Shown piece after piece: positions 17,255-25,496 of a stretch of DNA of 64,000 nt (positions within the stretch are counted from its first letter, which is position 1; each line of letters starts with the position of its first letter). The stretch covers positions 3,472,001 to 3,536,000 of the forward strand of contig CP143430.1 of the NCBI GenBank assembly GCA_039636795.1, written 5' to 3'. Below the pieces are notes generated by a model, which had not been told where the DNA came from, made no database searches, and worked only from the letters and a program-made list of their open reading frames with translations. The position numbers and the translations under genes are program-made. This DNA comes from Micrococcaceae bacterium Sec5.1. GTDB taxonomy: Bacteria > Actinomycetota > Actinomycetes > Actinomycetales > Micrococcaceae.

Positions 17255-17293
17255 GTACAGTCTACCGGCGTCGAGGGTTGCCTCGGTCCCCGG

Positions 17294-17299
17294 TAATAT
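17294..17299 (+). promoter_or_regulatory. leaderless -10 box of yaaA
   Basis: TAATAT is followed by 6 nt and the GTG start at 17306, with no Shine-Dalgarno sequence. This predicts a leaderless mRNA, back to back with the rnpB promoter about 30 bp away. Confidence 0.55.
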
Positions 17300-17305
17300 C
17301 GTCAG

Positions 17306-18070
17306 GTGCTGATTCTGCTGCCGCCTTCCGAAGGCAAGACCCCCGCCGTCAAAGGCCCCGCCGTCGAATGGGAGTCACTCAGCTTTCCGGAACTCAACCC
17401 CTACCGCGCCAAGGTGCTGGAATCGTTGGGCACCGTCAGCGCGCACGAGGACGCCTTGGCGTTGCTTGGCGTCGGCGCCTCGCTGAAGGACGACGTCGAA
17501 CGTAATACCCGGCTGCACGCGGAACCGGCGGCGCCGGCCCACCAGGTCTACTCGGGAGTCCTGTATGACGCGCTCGGCTTCAATTCGATGACGCCGACTC
17601 AACGCCGCAAGGCAACCGAATCGATTTTGGTGATTTCGGCACTGTGGGGTGCCATCGGTTTTGGTGACCATGTGCCGGCTTACCGGCTGTCCATGGGAAC
17701 GGCACTGCCCGACGTCGGACGCCTCGCCTCCTTCTGGAAGCCTCAACTCAGCACCGCCCTCGCCACCCGTAGCGAGGGGGAGCTTTTGGTTGATTGCCGT
17801 TCCAGCACGTATGCAGCGGCGTGGGCTCCACCAGCAGCGCAAACCGTCACAGTGAATGTTTTCAACGAGGCCAACGGCAAGCGCACTGTGGTGAGCCACT
17901 TTGCCAAGCACACGCGAGGTGAGTTTGCCAGGCATCTGCTGACCAGGCGCGGGAAGGCGCCCGCATCACCCGATCAACTGCTAAAAGCGGCTAAAGAGAT
18001 TTGGCGGGCGGAACTCGTCCCCGGCACTGCCCGCAAGCCGCACGCGCTGAACATCATCCTGACCAGCTGA
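17306..18070 (+). CDS. yaaA: YaaA family peroxide-stress/DNA-binding protein (DUF328)
   Basis: 254-residue YaaA-family protein; in E. coli the homologue limits free iron and DNA damage during peroxide stress. The diagnostic N-terminus MLILLPPSEGKT is at 1-12, with LYDALGF, ISALWGAI..DHVPAYRLSMG in the centre and FNEANGKRTVVSHFAKHTRGEFARHLL near 190-215. Length is typical. The GTG start is fixed by this N-terminus and by the leaderless promoter just before it. It converges with the zinc-ribbon gene. Confidence 0.92.
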   Translation: MLILLPPSEGKTPAVKGPAVEWESLSFPELNPYRAKVLESLGTVSAHEDALALLGVGASLKDDVERNTRLHAEPAAPAHQVYSGVLYDALGFNSMTPTQRRKATESILVISALWGAIGFGDHVPAYRLSMGTALPDVGRLASFWKPQLSTALATRSEGELLVDCRSSTYAAAWAPPAAQTVTVNVFNEANGKRTVVSHFAKHTRGEFARHLLTRRGKAPASPDQLLKAAKEIWRAELVPGTARKPHALNIILTS

Positions 18071-18079
18071 CTGAAACTG

Positions 18080-18817
18080 TCAGTTCCACTCCGCCGAACG
18101 AACCAGAATGACACCGGAATCCGGGCAGAAGACAATGTCGTCTTCAGCAGCGGCCTTGACTTCGGCCAGGTCACCGGGGCTGAGCATCATGCCCGACCCC
18201 TCGGACTTCCCGTGGAACAGCCGGGCAGCCCCGACGCCACGCTTGGCAATCGTCTTCTCATAAACTGCAAGCATTCCGGCGTCCAGGGCCTCCGCGAAAG
18301 CGGCACGTTGCCCGCGGACCACGGTTTCCTCGGCCGCGATCTCAGCAATTGCCTCATCCAGTTCGGCGCGGATGCCGGCAAATGAACCCTGGATGTCATC
18401 CACGATGGTCTGTTGTGCGGCTTGACGCTCCCGCAGGGTGTCCAAACGCTCCAGGATTTCAAGCTCAACGTCCTCAAGGTCGGAGCGGCGCTTGTTAAGG
18501 GATGCGATGTCACTCTGAAGCGCCACCAGGTCCTTGGAGAGGCCGGTTCCGCTGTTGAGCCTGGCTTCGTCACGTTCGATGCGGGACGCGACCTGCTCCA
18601 CGTCCGCTTCGGAACGACGCAGTTCAGCTTCGGCGTCGTGCACCGCCATCTTGGCAGCGCCCAGTTCACCATTGGCTACATTCAGTGCATCCTGAAGGTC
18701 AGCTATCCGCGGATCTGTTTCCAGCACCTTCCGGCGGCCGGCCAACGATTTGAGCTTGGCATCCAGTCCCTGCAGTTCAAGCAATTTCAGTTGTTCTGCC
18801 GGTGCTGCTTTCGCCAC
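18080..18817 (-). CDS. coiled-coil protein of the C4 zinc-ribbon family with degenerate ribbon
   Basis: 245-residue protein. Residues 5-175 form a long antiparallel coiled coil (QGLDAKLKSLAGRRKVLE ... RRSDLEDVELEILERLDTLRERQ), as in CT398/FlgZ-like zinc-ribbon proteins found beside Nif3 in actinobacteria. The C-terminal ribbon normally has two CxxC pairs; here the first is replaced in FHGKSEGSGMMLSP and the second reduced to one Cys in VFCPDSGVILVR, so zinc binding is probably lost. GGAGG precedes the GTG at 18817. It is downstream of and probably co-transcribed with the Nif3-like gene. Confidence 0.85.
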   Translation of the reverse strand: MAKAAPAEQLKLLELQGLDAKLKSLAGRRKVLETDPRIADLQDALNVANGELGAAKMAVHDAEAELRRSEADVEQVASRIERDEARLNSGTGLSKDLVALQSDIASLNKRRSDLEDVELEILERLDTLRERQAAQQTIVDDIQGSFAGIRAELDEAIAEIAAEETVVRGQRAAFAEALDAGMLAVYEKTIAKRGVGAARLFHGKSEGSGMMLSPGDLAEVKAAAEDDIVFCPDSGVILVRSAEWN

Positions 18818-18907
18818 GCTTACCTCCGCTTGTATCGCTTCCGGCCCTGGGGATCAGTTCCGGATGGACGGCCCGTGTTTATTGGGATTGTCCGTATCTT
18901 CTAGACT

Positions 18908-19819
18908 CTAGTCCCCGCCGGGAGTGAGTATGAAGTCCCAAGGATCGCTGTTGGTGCTGCTCACGCGGATCTCGACGTCGTAGCCCTGATCGCCCAGTAC
19001 GTTGCCGAGCGCTTCCGCGGCTACGGGCAGCCACAGCCATTCACTGGCAAAGTGTGAGACGTCGATGAGGTACGGCCGGCCGTTGACCGCCCCTTCGCGC
19101 GCTTCCGACGCCGGATGGTGCCGCATGTCTGCTGTCACATAGACATCTGCATTGCTGGCCCTGACGGCATCGAACAAGCTGTCGCCCGCACCACCACAGA
19201 CGGCGACGCGCCGCAGCAGACCGTCCTTGTCACCGGCCACGCGAACCCCTCCGGCCACCGCGGGGAGCATCCCAAAGACCCGGGCAGCGAAATCACCCAG
19301 GGTCATGAGCTCAGGAAGGTCACCAACCCGGCCAATGCCTTCCTCGGGCAATCCATTGGCGGCAGGGGTCAGTGGAGCAACATTCTCCAGGCCAAAGGCG
19401 TCCGCCAACACGTCCGATACGCCCCCGACCGCGGAGTCACCGTTGGTGTGGACGGTCAGGAGTCCGGTGCCCGCTTCGATCAGCCGGTGCACGGCCAAGC
19501 CCTTCGCGGAGGTGGCCGCGACGGAGTTTACGCCTTTGAGCAGCAACGGGTGATGGGTAATCAGGAGCCCCGCTCCCCACTCAATGGCCTCATCGATCAC
19601 AGCCAATGTAGGGTCCACAGCAAACAGGATCTTGGTGATGGGCGTGTTGGGGCGCCCAACGACGAGGCCTACCTCGTCCCAGTCCTCAGCCAAGGACTCT
19701 GGCCAGAGCTCCTCAACAGCAAGCAACACCTGGCCAAGAGTCGGGTCCCCGCTTGCTTCCACTGTCCCGGCGTCGTCGCTGGAATCCGCACCAGAAATGG
19801 CGGTGTCTACTGCTTCCAT
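18908..19819 (-). CDS. Nif3-like dinuclear metal centre protein (YbgI/NIF3, GTP cyclohydrolase I-like fold)
   Basis: 303-residue NIF3-family protein, a hexameric metal-binding protein of uncertain function. Conserved features: ESLAEDWDEVGLVVG at about 40-54, the metal-ligand stretch LLITHHPLLLKGV (paired His), GLLTVHTNGDSAVGGVSDVLADAFG, and near the C-terminus VTADMRHHPASEA plus IDVSHFASEW. A roughly 25-residue acidic N-terminal extension precedes the domain. It is the first gene of a two-gene unit with the zinc-ribbon protein. Confidence 0.93.
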   Translation of the reverse strand: MEAVDTAISGADSSDDAGTVEASGDPTLGQVLLAVEELWPESLAEDWDEVGLVVGRPNTPITKILFAVDPTLAVIDEAIEWGAGLLITHHPLLLKGVNSVAATSAKGLAVHRLIEAGTGLLTVHTNGDSAVGGVSDVLADAFGLENVAPLTPAANGLPEEGIGRVGDLPELMTLGDFAARVFGMLPAVAGGVRVAGDKDGLLRRVAVCGGAGDSLFDAVRASNADVYVTADMRHHPASEAREGAVNGRPYLIDVSHFASEWLWLPVAAEALGNVLGDQGYDVEIRVSSTNSDPWDFILTPGGD

Positions 19820-19943
19820 ACTCTTATTCTTACCTACTGGACCCGATGGGGCAGTTTTGGTAGCTGCCGTACCTGCCCAGCGGCGTTATTGTCCCGTAAG
19901 GTATTGCGGGAATCATCAGGCCCTCCAATCCATTGAAGAGATC

Positions 19944-20468
19944 ATGAAAACTTTTGTACTTGGTGGTGGATGCTTCTGGTGCCTTGATGCCGTGTACCAG
20001 AAAACCCGCGGTGTCAGTTCGGTAGTCTCCGGCTATACGGGTGGCCATGTCAGAAACCCTGACTACTACGACGTCTGCTCGGGAACTACCGGTCATGCAG
20101 AGGTGGTTGCGGTGACATTCGACGAAACCGTGGTGCCGGAGGAGGTCATTCTTGACATGTTCTTCGCGTTGCATGACCCCACCACGTTGAACCGCCAGGG
20201 CTACGACACAGGCACCCAATACCGTTCGTCGATGTTCTACACCACGACGGAGGAAAAGATCCTCTTCGAAGAAGCCATCGAGCGCGCGCAAGCACTCTGG
20301 GCCAATCCGATTGTGACGGAAGTAAGCCGGCTACCCGAGTTCTATGAAGCAGAGGAAGTCCATCAGAACTATTACGCCAAGTTCCCGTACCAGGGCTATT
20401 GCCAGGTCATCATCAATCCAAAGCTGGCCAAAGCGCGGAAATATTACTCTGCATGGCTAACTGCTTAG
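19944..20468 (+). CDS. msrA: peptide-methionine (S)-S-oxide reductase
   Basis: 174-residue MsrA that repairs S-epimers of oxidised methionine using thioredoxin. The catalytic motif GCFWCLDA is at 9-16. GYTGGHVRNPDYYDVCSGTTGHAE and HDPTTLNRQGYDTGTQYRS are intact. The ATG at 19944 has GAAGAG upstream; a longer in-frame ORF begins inside the divergent gene and is not used. The C-terminal YCQVIINPKLAK carries a Cys that could resolve the disulfide. It is single-domain, with no fused MsrB. Confidence 0.95.
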   Translation: MKTFVLGGGCFWCLDAVYQKTRGVSSVVSGYTGGHVRNPDYYDVCSGTTGHAEVVAVTFDETVVPEEVILDMFFALHDPTTLNRQGYDTGTQYRSSMFYTTTEEKILFEEAIERAQALWANPIVTEVSRLPEFYEAEEVHQNYYAKFPYQGYCQVIINPKLAKARKYYSAWLTA

Positions 20469-20534
20469 CAGGGTTTCGATGCGGCTGGTTAGGCTGACCT
20501 CAGCATTCCCTCTTCAGAGATAGGCATAATCTTC

Positions 20535-21470
20535 ATGGCAAGGATCTACGACGACGTCACCCAGCTGGTCGGCCGCACTCCGCTGGTCCGTTTGAACCGG
20601 CTGACCGAAGGCCTTGAGGCCACCGTTGCGGTCAAGCTTGAGTTCTACAACCCGGCCAACAGCGTGAAGGACCGTATCGGTGTGGCCATCATTGACGCCG
20701 CCGAAAAGTCCGGTGCCCTGAAGCCGGGCGGAACAATTGTGGAAGGCACCTCGGGTAACACCGGAATCGCGCTGGCCCTTGTTGGTGCTGCACGCGGCTA
20801 CAAGGTCATCCTGACCATGCCTGAGACCATGTCCACGGAACGTCGTGTCATGCTTCGCGCCTATGGTGCAGAGATCGTCCTGACTCCCGGTTCCGAAGGT
20901 ATGCGCGGCGCTGTTGAAAAGGCCCAGGAAATTGTTGCCAACACCGAGAACTCCATCTGGGCGCAGCAGTTCGCCAACCCCGCCAACCCGGAGATCCACC
21001 GCAACACAACAGCCGAGGAAATCTGGGCTGACACAGATGGCGAAGTAGACATCTTTGTTGGCGGCATCGGTACCGGCGGTACCGTGACCGGCGTCGGGCA
21101 GCTCCTCAAGGAGCGCAAGCCCGAAGTCCAGATCATTGCCGTTGAGCCCAAGGACTCCCCCATCCTTAATGGCGGCAGCCCCGGTCCCCACAAGATCCAG
21201 GGCCTGGGCGCCAACTTCATTCCGGAGGTCCTTGACACGAACGTCTACGACGAAGTCCTCGACGCTACCCTTGAAGACTCGGTTGCCACCGCCCGCGCCT
21301 TGGGTTCCAAGGAAGGCGTACTCGCCGGCATCTCCGGCGGCGCCGCAGTATGGGGTGCACTGGAAGTCGCCAAGCGTCCCGAGAACAAGGGCAAGCTGAT
21401 CGTCGTGATCGTGCCGGACTTCGGAGAGCGTTACATCTCCACTGTGCTCTTTGACGATATCCGCGGCTAA
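20535..21470 (+). CDS. cysK: cysteine synthase A (O-acetylserine sulfhydrylase)
   Basis: 311-residue PLP enzyme making cysteine from O-acetylserine and sulfide. The PLP lysine is in NPANSVKDR (about residue 43), the asparagine loop is [11 protein letters not shown], and the phosphate cup is [23 protein letters not shown] near the C-terminus is typical. There is no clear ribosome-binding site; a CATAAT box lies 4 nt before the ATG. It forms an operon with cysE, 41 bp downstream, so substrate supply and use are made together. Confidence 0.97.
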   Translation: MARIYDDVTQLVGRTPLVRLNRLTEGLEATVAVKLEFYNPANSVKDRIGVAIIDAAEKSGALKPGGTIVEGTSGNTGIALALVGAARGYKVILTMPETMSTERRVMLRAYGAEIVLTPGSEGMRGAVEKAQEIVANTENSIWAQQFANPANPEIHRNTTAEEIWADTDGEVDIFVGGIGTGGTVTGVGQLLKERKPEVQIIAVEPKDSPILNGGSPGPHKIQGLGANFIPEVLDTNVYDEVLDATLEDSVATARALGSKEGVLAGISGGAAVWGALEVAKRPENKGKLIVVIVPDFGERYISTVLFDDIRG

Positions 21471-21511
21471 CACTTCGCCCGCAAGCATTCATTTCCTGTA
21501 GAAAGGTCTTT

Positions 21512-22096
21512 GTGAGCTTCTTCGCAAGGCTTAAGGAAGACCTCGACGCCGCCCGGTCACATGACCCGGCGGCTCGAGGTTCTTTTGAGAACTTTTTCGC
21601 CTACTCCGGCCTGCACGCCATCTGGGCACACCGCGTGACCCACAAGCTCTGGCAAAACCCGGCCCTTCGCTTTCCCGCCCGCCTGATTTCCCAGTTGGCG
21701 AGATTCCTGACGGGCATCGAGATCCATCCCGGCGCAACCATCGGCCGGCGTTTCTTCATCGACCACGGCATGGGCGTCGTTATCGGTGAAACTGCTGAAA
21801 TCGGCGAGGACGTGATGATCTACCACGGTGTGACGCTCGGCGGCCGGTCCCTTGCCAAGGTCAAGCGCCATCCGACCATCGGGGATCGTGTGACCATCGG
21901 CGCCGGCGCCAAGGTCCTGGGTCCCATTACGATCGGCGCAGACAGCGCAATTGGCGCGAACGCCGTCGTGGTGAAGAACGCTCCCCCGGAGTCGATCATC
22001 ACGGGCATTCCTGCCACATGGCGGCACCGCGACGCGAAATCCGAAACCAAACCGGCGGTTGACCCGGCTGAGTACTACATCGAATACCGGATCTAG
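21512..22096 (+). CDS. cysE: serine O-acetyltransferase
   Basis: 194-residue short-type serine acetyltransferase, first step of cysteine synthesis. The N-terminal helical part has [20 protein letters not shown]. Left-handed beta-helix hexapeptide repeats run from about 68 to 165 ([43 protein letters not shown]), including the active His in DHGMG and [15 protein letters not shown] precedes the GTG at 21512. The C-terminal tail (AEYYIEYRI) ends in Ile, the residue CysK normally grips in the cysteine synthase complex. Confidence 0.96.
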   Translation: MSFFARLKEDLDAARSHDPAARGSFENFFAYSGLHAIWAHRVTHKLWQNPALRFPARLISQLARFLTGIEIHPGATIGRRFFIDHGMGVVIGETAEIGEDVMIYHGVTLGGRSLAKVKRHPTIGDRVTIGAGAKVLGPITIGADSAIGANAVVVKNAPPESIITGIPATWRHRDAKSETKPAVDPAEYYIEYRI

Positions 22097-22926
22097 CTGG
22101 TAAACCTCTTGTAGGAGTTCCAGAGGACGGCGTCGAAGACGCGGTCAGGAAGCACCCTCCGTAAGGCCAGGACGCTCCAGGCTCCCCTACCCACCGGGTA
22201 GCGGGTCTTGGGGCGTTTTGCCGTTGACGCGCGAACTATTGCCCTGGCCACTACCCTCGGAGGCGTTGATATCAGCTGTCCGGATGTTGACGCCAAGGCT
22301 GCTGCCATGACGTGGACCTGCCCTTTGTATGGACCTCTACCGGACGCGGACAACAGGCCTTCCCCGGCAATGGTGCCCCATTCGGTGTCCGTTCCGGCCG
22401 GCTCAATGAGGACGACGTCGATGCCGTGCGGCTTCAGCTCGAGCCTCAAAGAATCGCTCATCCCCTCCACTGCGAATTTTGTCCCGTGGTACCAAGCGCC
22501 CAGGGGCTCGTAGATCTTTCCTCCAATGGACGAGACGTTGATGATCCGACCAGAACCCACTTGCCGCATCCTTGGAATAACGAGTTGAGTCATCCTTGCC
22601 AGACCCATCACGTTCACCTCGAACTGGCGCCTGCCTTCGGCCAAGGGAACCTCTTCCAGGGAGCCGTAGGAGCCGTACCCGGCGTTGTTCACGAGGACGT
22701 CTATGTGCCCGTGTGCAGCCTCAACAAGCGCGACTGCTGAGGCCATGGAGTCCTCGATGGTGACATCCAGGTGCATGACGGTGATTCCCTGTGCCTTAAG
22801 CGGATGCATCTTCTCCACCCGACGCGCGCCGGCGTAGACAACGAACCCTTCAGACCTTAGGGCACGCGCCGTCTCGAAACCAATGCCGGTAGATGCTCCA
22901 GTGACAAAGGCGATGCGGTCGGTCAT
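22093..22926 (-). CDS. classical short-chain dehydrogenase/reductase
   Basis: 277-residue classical SDR with [13 protein letters not shown] (9-21), [13 protein letters not shown], catalytic Ser in NVSSIGG and YHGTK (Tyr-x3-Lys). The substrate-binding C-terminus is long ([17 protein letters not shown] ... [26 protein letters not shown]), typical of steroid/lipid-like oxidoreductases annotated only as SDR. The ATG is at 22926; earlier in-frame codons overlap the gnd terminator region and lack homology. Its stop overlaps the cysE stop by 4 bp (convergent). Confidence 0.9.
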   Translation of the reverse strand: MTDRIAFVTGASTGIGFETARALRSEGFVVYAGARRVEKMHPLKAQGITVMHLDVTIEDSMASAVALVEAAHGHIDVLVNNAGYGSYGSLEEVPLAEGRRQFEVNVMGLARMTQLVIPRMRQVGSGRIINVSSIGGKIYEPLGAWYHGTKFAVEGMSDSLRLELKPHGIDVVLIEPAGTDTEWGTIAGEGLLSASGRGPYKGQVHVMAAALASTSGQLISTPPRVVARAIVRASTAKRPKTRYPVGRGAWSVLALRRVLPDRVFDAVLWNSYKRFTS

Positions 22927-22987
22927 GGCACTGGCTCCTTGGCTCGTGGCACCCGCGCGATGGCCCAGTACCCGTTCCGGCACGGCA

Positions 22988-23028
22988 AAGGCCGGCTCCT
23001 CCCAGCGTATCGGGGAAGAACCGGCCTT
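22988..23028 (-). terminator. terminator downstream of gnd
   Basis: An imperfect inverted repeat closed by AAGGCCGG/CCGGCCTT starts 11 nt after the gnd stop on the minus strand and ends in CCTTTGCC. Confidence 0.65.
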
Positions 23029-23038
23029 GCGGTGGAAC

Positions 23039-24475
23039 TTAGTGGGTGTCGACGGCCGAGATTTCGGACTTGTCTTCGCCCCACAGCGTGTGGAACGTAC
23101 CTTCGGCATCAACGCGGCCGTAGGTGTGCGCACCGAAGAGGTCACGCTGGCCCTGGATCAGCGCAGCGGCAACGCGCTTGCGGCGCAGGCCGTCGTAGTA
23201 CGCCAGCGAGGAGGAGAAGACCGGTACCGGGATGCCCAGCTGGACGGCGGTAGCAACAACGCGCCGCCAGGCCGGGAGTGCCTCGGCGATGGCCTTGGTG
23301 AAGGCCGGCGCGAACAACAGGTTGGCGGGCTTCTCCTCGGCAGCGTAAGCCTTGGTGATGTCCTTGAGCAGTTCGGCACGAATGATGCAGCCAGCACGCC
23401 ACAGCGAGGCGATCTCGTCCAGCTTGAGGTCCCAGCCGTACTCCTTGGCAGCGGATGTCAGCATGTCCAGGCCCTGGGCGTAGGACACCAGCTTGGAGGC
23501 GTACAGCGCCTGGCGGACGTCCTCAACGAACGTCTCGGGGATCTCGACGGAAGCCTCTTCGCCAGCCAGCAGTTCCTGGCCAAGCTTGCGCTGCTCTGCC
23601 TGGGAAGACAGTGCACGTGCAAATACGGACTCGGCAATGCCGGACACCGGGGAGCCTAGTTCAAGGGCGGAGATAACCGTCCAGCGCCCGGTGCCCTTCT
23701 GGCCTGCGGCATCCACGACGACGTCAACGAACGGCTTGCCGGTCTTGGCGTCAACGTGGCCCAGGACTTCGGCGGAGATTTCGATCAGGAAGGAGGACAG
23801 ATCGCCCTTGTTCCATTCAGCGAAAATCTTGGACTGCTCGGCGGGCTCGATGCCTGCACCCGAGCGGAGGAGGTCGAATGCCTCACCGATGACCTGCATG
23901 TCGGCGTATTCGATGCCGTTGTGGACCATCTTCACGAAGTGGCCGGCACCGTCGGTGCCGATCCAAGCGCAGCACGGTTCGCCGTCGACCTTTGCGGCAA
24001 TCTTCTCCAACAGCGGCCCAAGGGCGTCGTAGGACTCACGGGAGCCGCCGGGCATGATCGAAGGACCGTTCAACGCGCCTTCTTCGCCACCGGAAACACC
24101 GACGCCTACAAAGTGGAGGTCCTTCTTGGCCAGCGCGGCTTCGCGGCGGCGGGTGTCCTCGTAGTGCGAGTTACCGGCATCGATGATGATGTCGCCGGCC
24201 TCGAGCAGCGGCTCGAGCTGCTCAATGACGTTGTCCACGGGAGCGCCTGCCTTGACCATGATCAGGACACGGCGGGGCTTTTCAAGGGAATCAACGAGTT
24301 CCTGCAGCGTTTCCGTGCGGATGAAATCGCCGTCCGTGCCGTGCTTTTCCAGCAGGGCGTCGGTCTTTTCCACGGAGCGGTTGTGGAGAGCCACAGTGAA
24401 GCCGTTGCGGGCCAGGTTGCGGGCCAGGTTGGCGCCCATCACCGCAAGGCCGGTGACACCGATGTGTGCTGACAT
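23039..24475 (-). CDS. gnd: 6-phosphogluconate dehydrogenase, decarboxylating (NADP+)
   Basis: 478-residue enzyme of the oxidative pentose phosphate pathway, converting 6-phosphogluconate to ribulose-5-phosphate. N-terminal Rossmann motif GLAVMGANLARNLA; GNSHYEDTRRRE, FVGVGVSGGEEGALNGPSIMPGG, and catalytic Lys/His in HFVKMVHNGIEYADMQ. The C-terminal part has LIQGQRDLFGAHTYGRVD. The ATG at 24475 (MSAHIGVTGL) is used. It is divergent from the FadR-type regulator, with about 250 bp between, and probably belongs functionally to the gluconate/idonate locus that follows. Confidence 0.96.
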   Translation of the reverse strand: MSAHIGVTGLAVMGANLARNLARNGFTVALHNRSVEKTDALLEKHGTDGDFIRTETLQELVDSLEKPRRVLIMVKAGAPVDNVIEQLEPLLEAGDIIIDAGNSHYEDTRRREAALAKKDLHFVGVGVSGGEEGALNGPSIMPGGSRESYDALGPLLEKIAAKVDGEPCCAWIGTDGAGHFVKMVHNGIEYADMQVIGEAFDLLRSGAGIEPAEQSKIFAEWNKGDLSSFLIEISAEVLGHVDAKTGKPFVDVVVDAAGQKGTGRWTVISALELGSPVSGIAESVFARALSSQAEQRKLGQELLAGEEASVEIPETFVEDVRQALYASKLVSYAQGLDMLTSAAKEYGWDLKLDEIASLWRAGCIIRAELLKDITKAYAAEEKPANLLFAPAFTKAIAEALPAWRRVVATAVQLGIPVPVFSSSLAYYDGLRRKRVAAALIQGQRDLFGAHTYGRVDAEGTFHTLWGEDKSEISAVDTH

Positions 24476-24636
24476 CAAAACTCCAATTCGATCGTGTACA
24501 AACAGTCCCACCTACCCCCCTGGGGGCACGCAGGAAGCGATTTCATAACCAGGGGCTGTAATAAACCATACGTATTTATGCCATGAGCAGGAAAGCGGCG
24601 CCCACGTTTTGGAACTGCGCCGCGTCATAAACAGTC

Positions 24637-24643
24637 TATGATG
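24637..24643. promoter_or_regulatory. TATGATG motif in the gnd/FadR-type regulator intergenic region
   Basis: This copy of TATGATG (in GTCTATGATGTG) recurs, with extension, upstream of the D-2-hydroxyacid dehydrogenase, the MFS carrier and the IclR gene. A TGTACA palindrome also lies at 24495-24500, close to the gnd start. Both are candidates only. Confidence 0.3.
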
Positions 24644-24728
24644 TGCGGGACTTCCGCAGGCTCTCCCACGGCGGAGGCGGCATCGGATGCTACACGCGGA
24701 TTGTCCTCGCCCCACTATGCTTACCTCT

Positions 24729-25496
24729 ATGTCAACCAGCCTCCACCACCGCGCCGTAGAGCATCTGGGAACCCGGATTGTGGGCGGCGCCCTTCCGACC
24801 GGCCACGTCATGCTGGCCGAACATTTGGAAGACGAGCTCAACGTTTCGCGCTCGGTGGTCCGGGAGGCTGTCCGCGTCCTGCAGTCACTGGGCCTGGTGG
24901 AGACGATCAAGCGTGTCGGAATCCGCGTCCTCCCCGCCCATCGTTGGAATCCCTTTGATCCGTTGGTCATTCGCTGGCGCTTGGCTGGTGAGGGTCGTGG
25001 CGCCCAACTGAGGTCCCTCGCGGAGCTGCGTTCCGCCGTCGAGCCTGTTGCTGCGGAACTCGCAGCCGGGAACGCTCCGGAAACCCTGCGGCGGGAACTC
25101 GTGGATATTTCGCTGGCGATGAAGGAAGCCGGCGACGCCGGAGACATGCCACGGTTCCTTGACCTCGACATCCGATTCCACGCGCTGGTGCTGTCCGGCT
25201 CCGGAAACGAAATGTTTGCCAACTTGATTGGCCAGGTGACAGAGACCCTGACGGGACGCACAGTGCACGGACTCATGCCTGAGCACCCGCAGAAGCAGGC
25301 GCTGCAGTGGCACATTGATGTCGCCCACGCGATCGACGCCGGCGACGGTCAGCAGGCCAAAGATGCGGCCGGAAAAATTATGCGCCAAACGATCGCGGAG
25401 CTGGCGCCCAGCTGGAATGACCAGCCCCGCGTGTTCGTACCCGTGGGCGAAAAACTAAGTCTGGAAGTTCAGCAGGACTTTGCCGGACTCGGCTGA
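24729..25496 (+). CDS. FadR/GntR-family transcriptional regulator (FCD domain), likely gluconate/idonate-responsive
   Basis: About 255-residue repressor. The winged helix covers residues 5-70: AVEHLGTRIVGGALPTGHVML, ELNVSRSVVREAVRVLQSLGLVET. The FCD effector domain (about 85-230) has the usual metal-ligand pattern: DIRFHALVLSGSGNEMF (Asp/His) and QWHIDVAHAIDAGD (His). Start taken at ATG 24729, 7 nt after TATGCT (leaderless geometry); ATG 24717 is possible. It overlaps convergent idnD by 42 bp. Position between gnd and idnD-idnO suggests control of sugar-acid use; the ligand is inferred. Confidence 0.9.
   Translation: MSTSLHHRAVEHLGTRIVGGALPTGHVMLAEHLEDELNVSRSVVREAVRVLQSLGLVETIKRVGIRVLPAHRWNPFDPLVIRWRLAGEGRGAQLRSLAELRSAVEPVAAELAAGNAPETLRRELVDISLAMKEAGDAGDMPRFLDLDIRFHALVLSGSGNEMFANLIGQVTETLTGRTVHGLMPEHPQKQALQWHIDVAHAIDAGDGQQAKDAAGKIMRQTIAELAPSWNDQPRVFVPVGEKLSLEVQQDFAGLG

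Noticed and set aside
16783..17505. Open frames across 16.8-17.5 kb that look like Pro/Arg-rich proteins
   Set aside because: They lie over the RNase P RNA, whose P1 pairing and core sequence are clear.
24495..24500. TGTACA palindrome near the gnd start as a regulator site
   Set aside because: Six bases are too short to separate from chance, and no second arm or repeat is seen.
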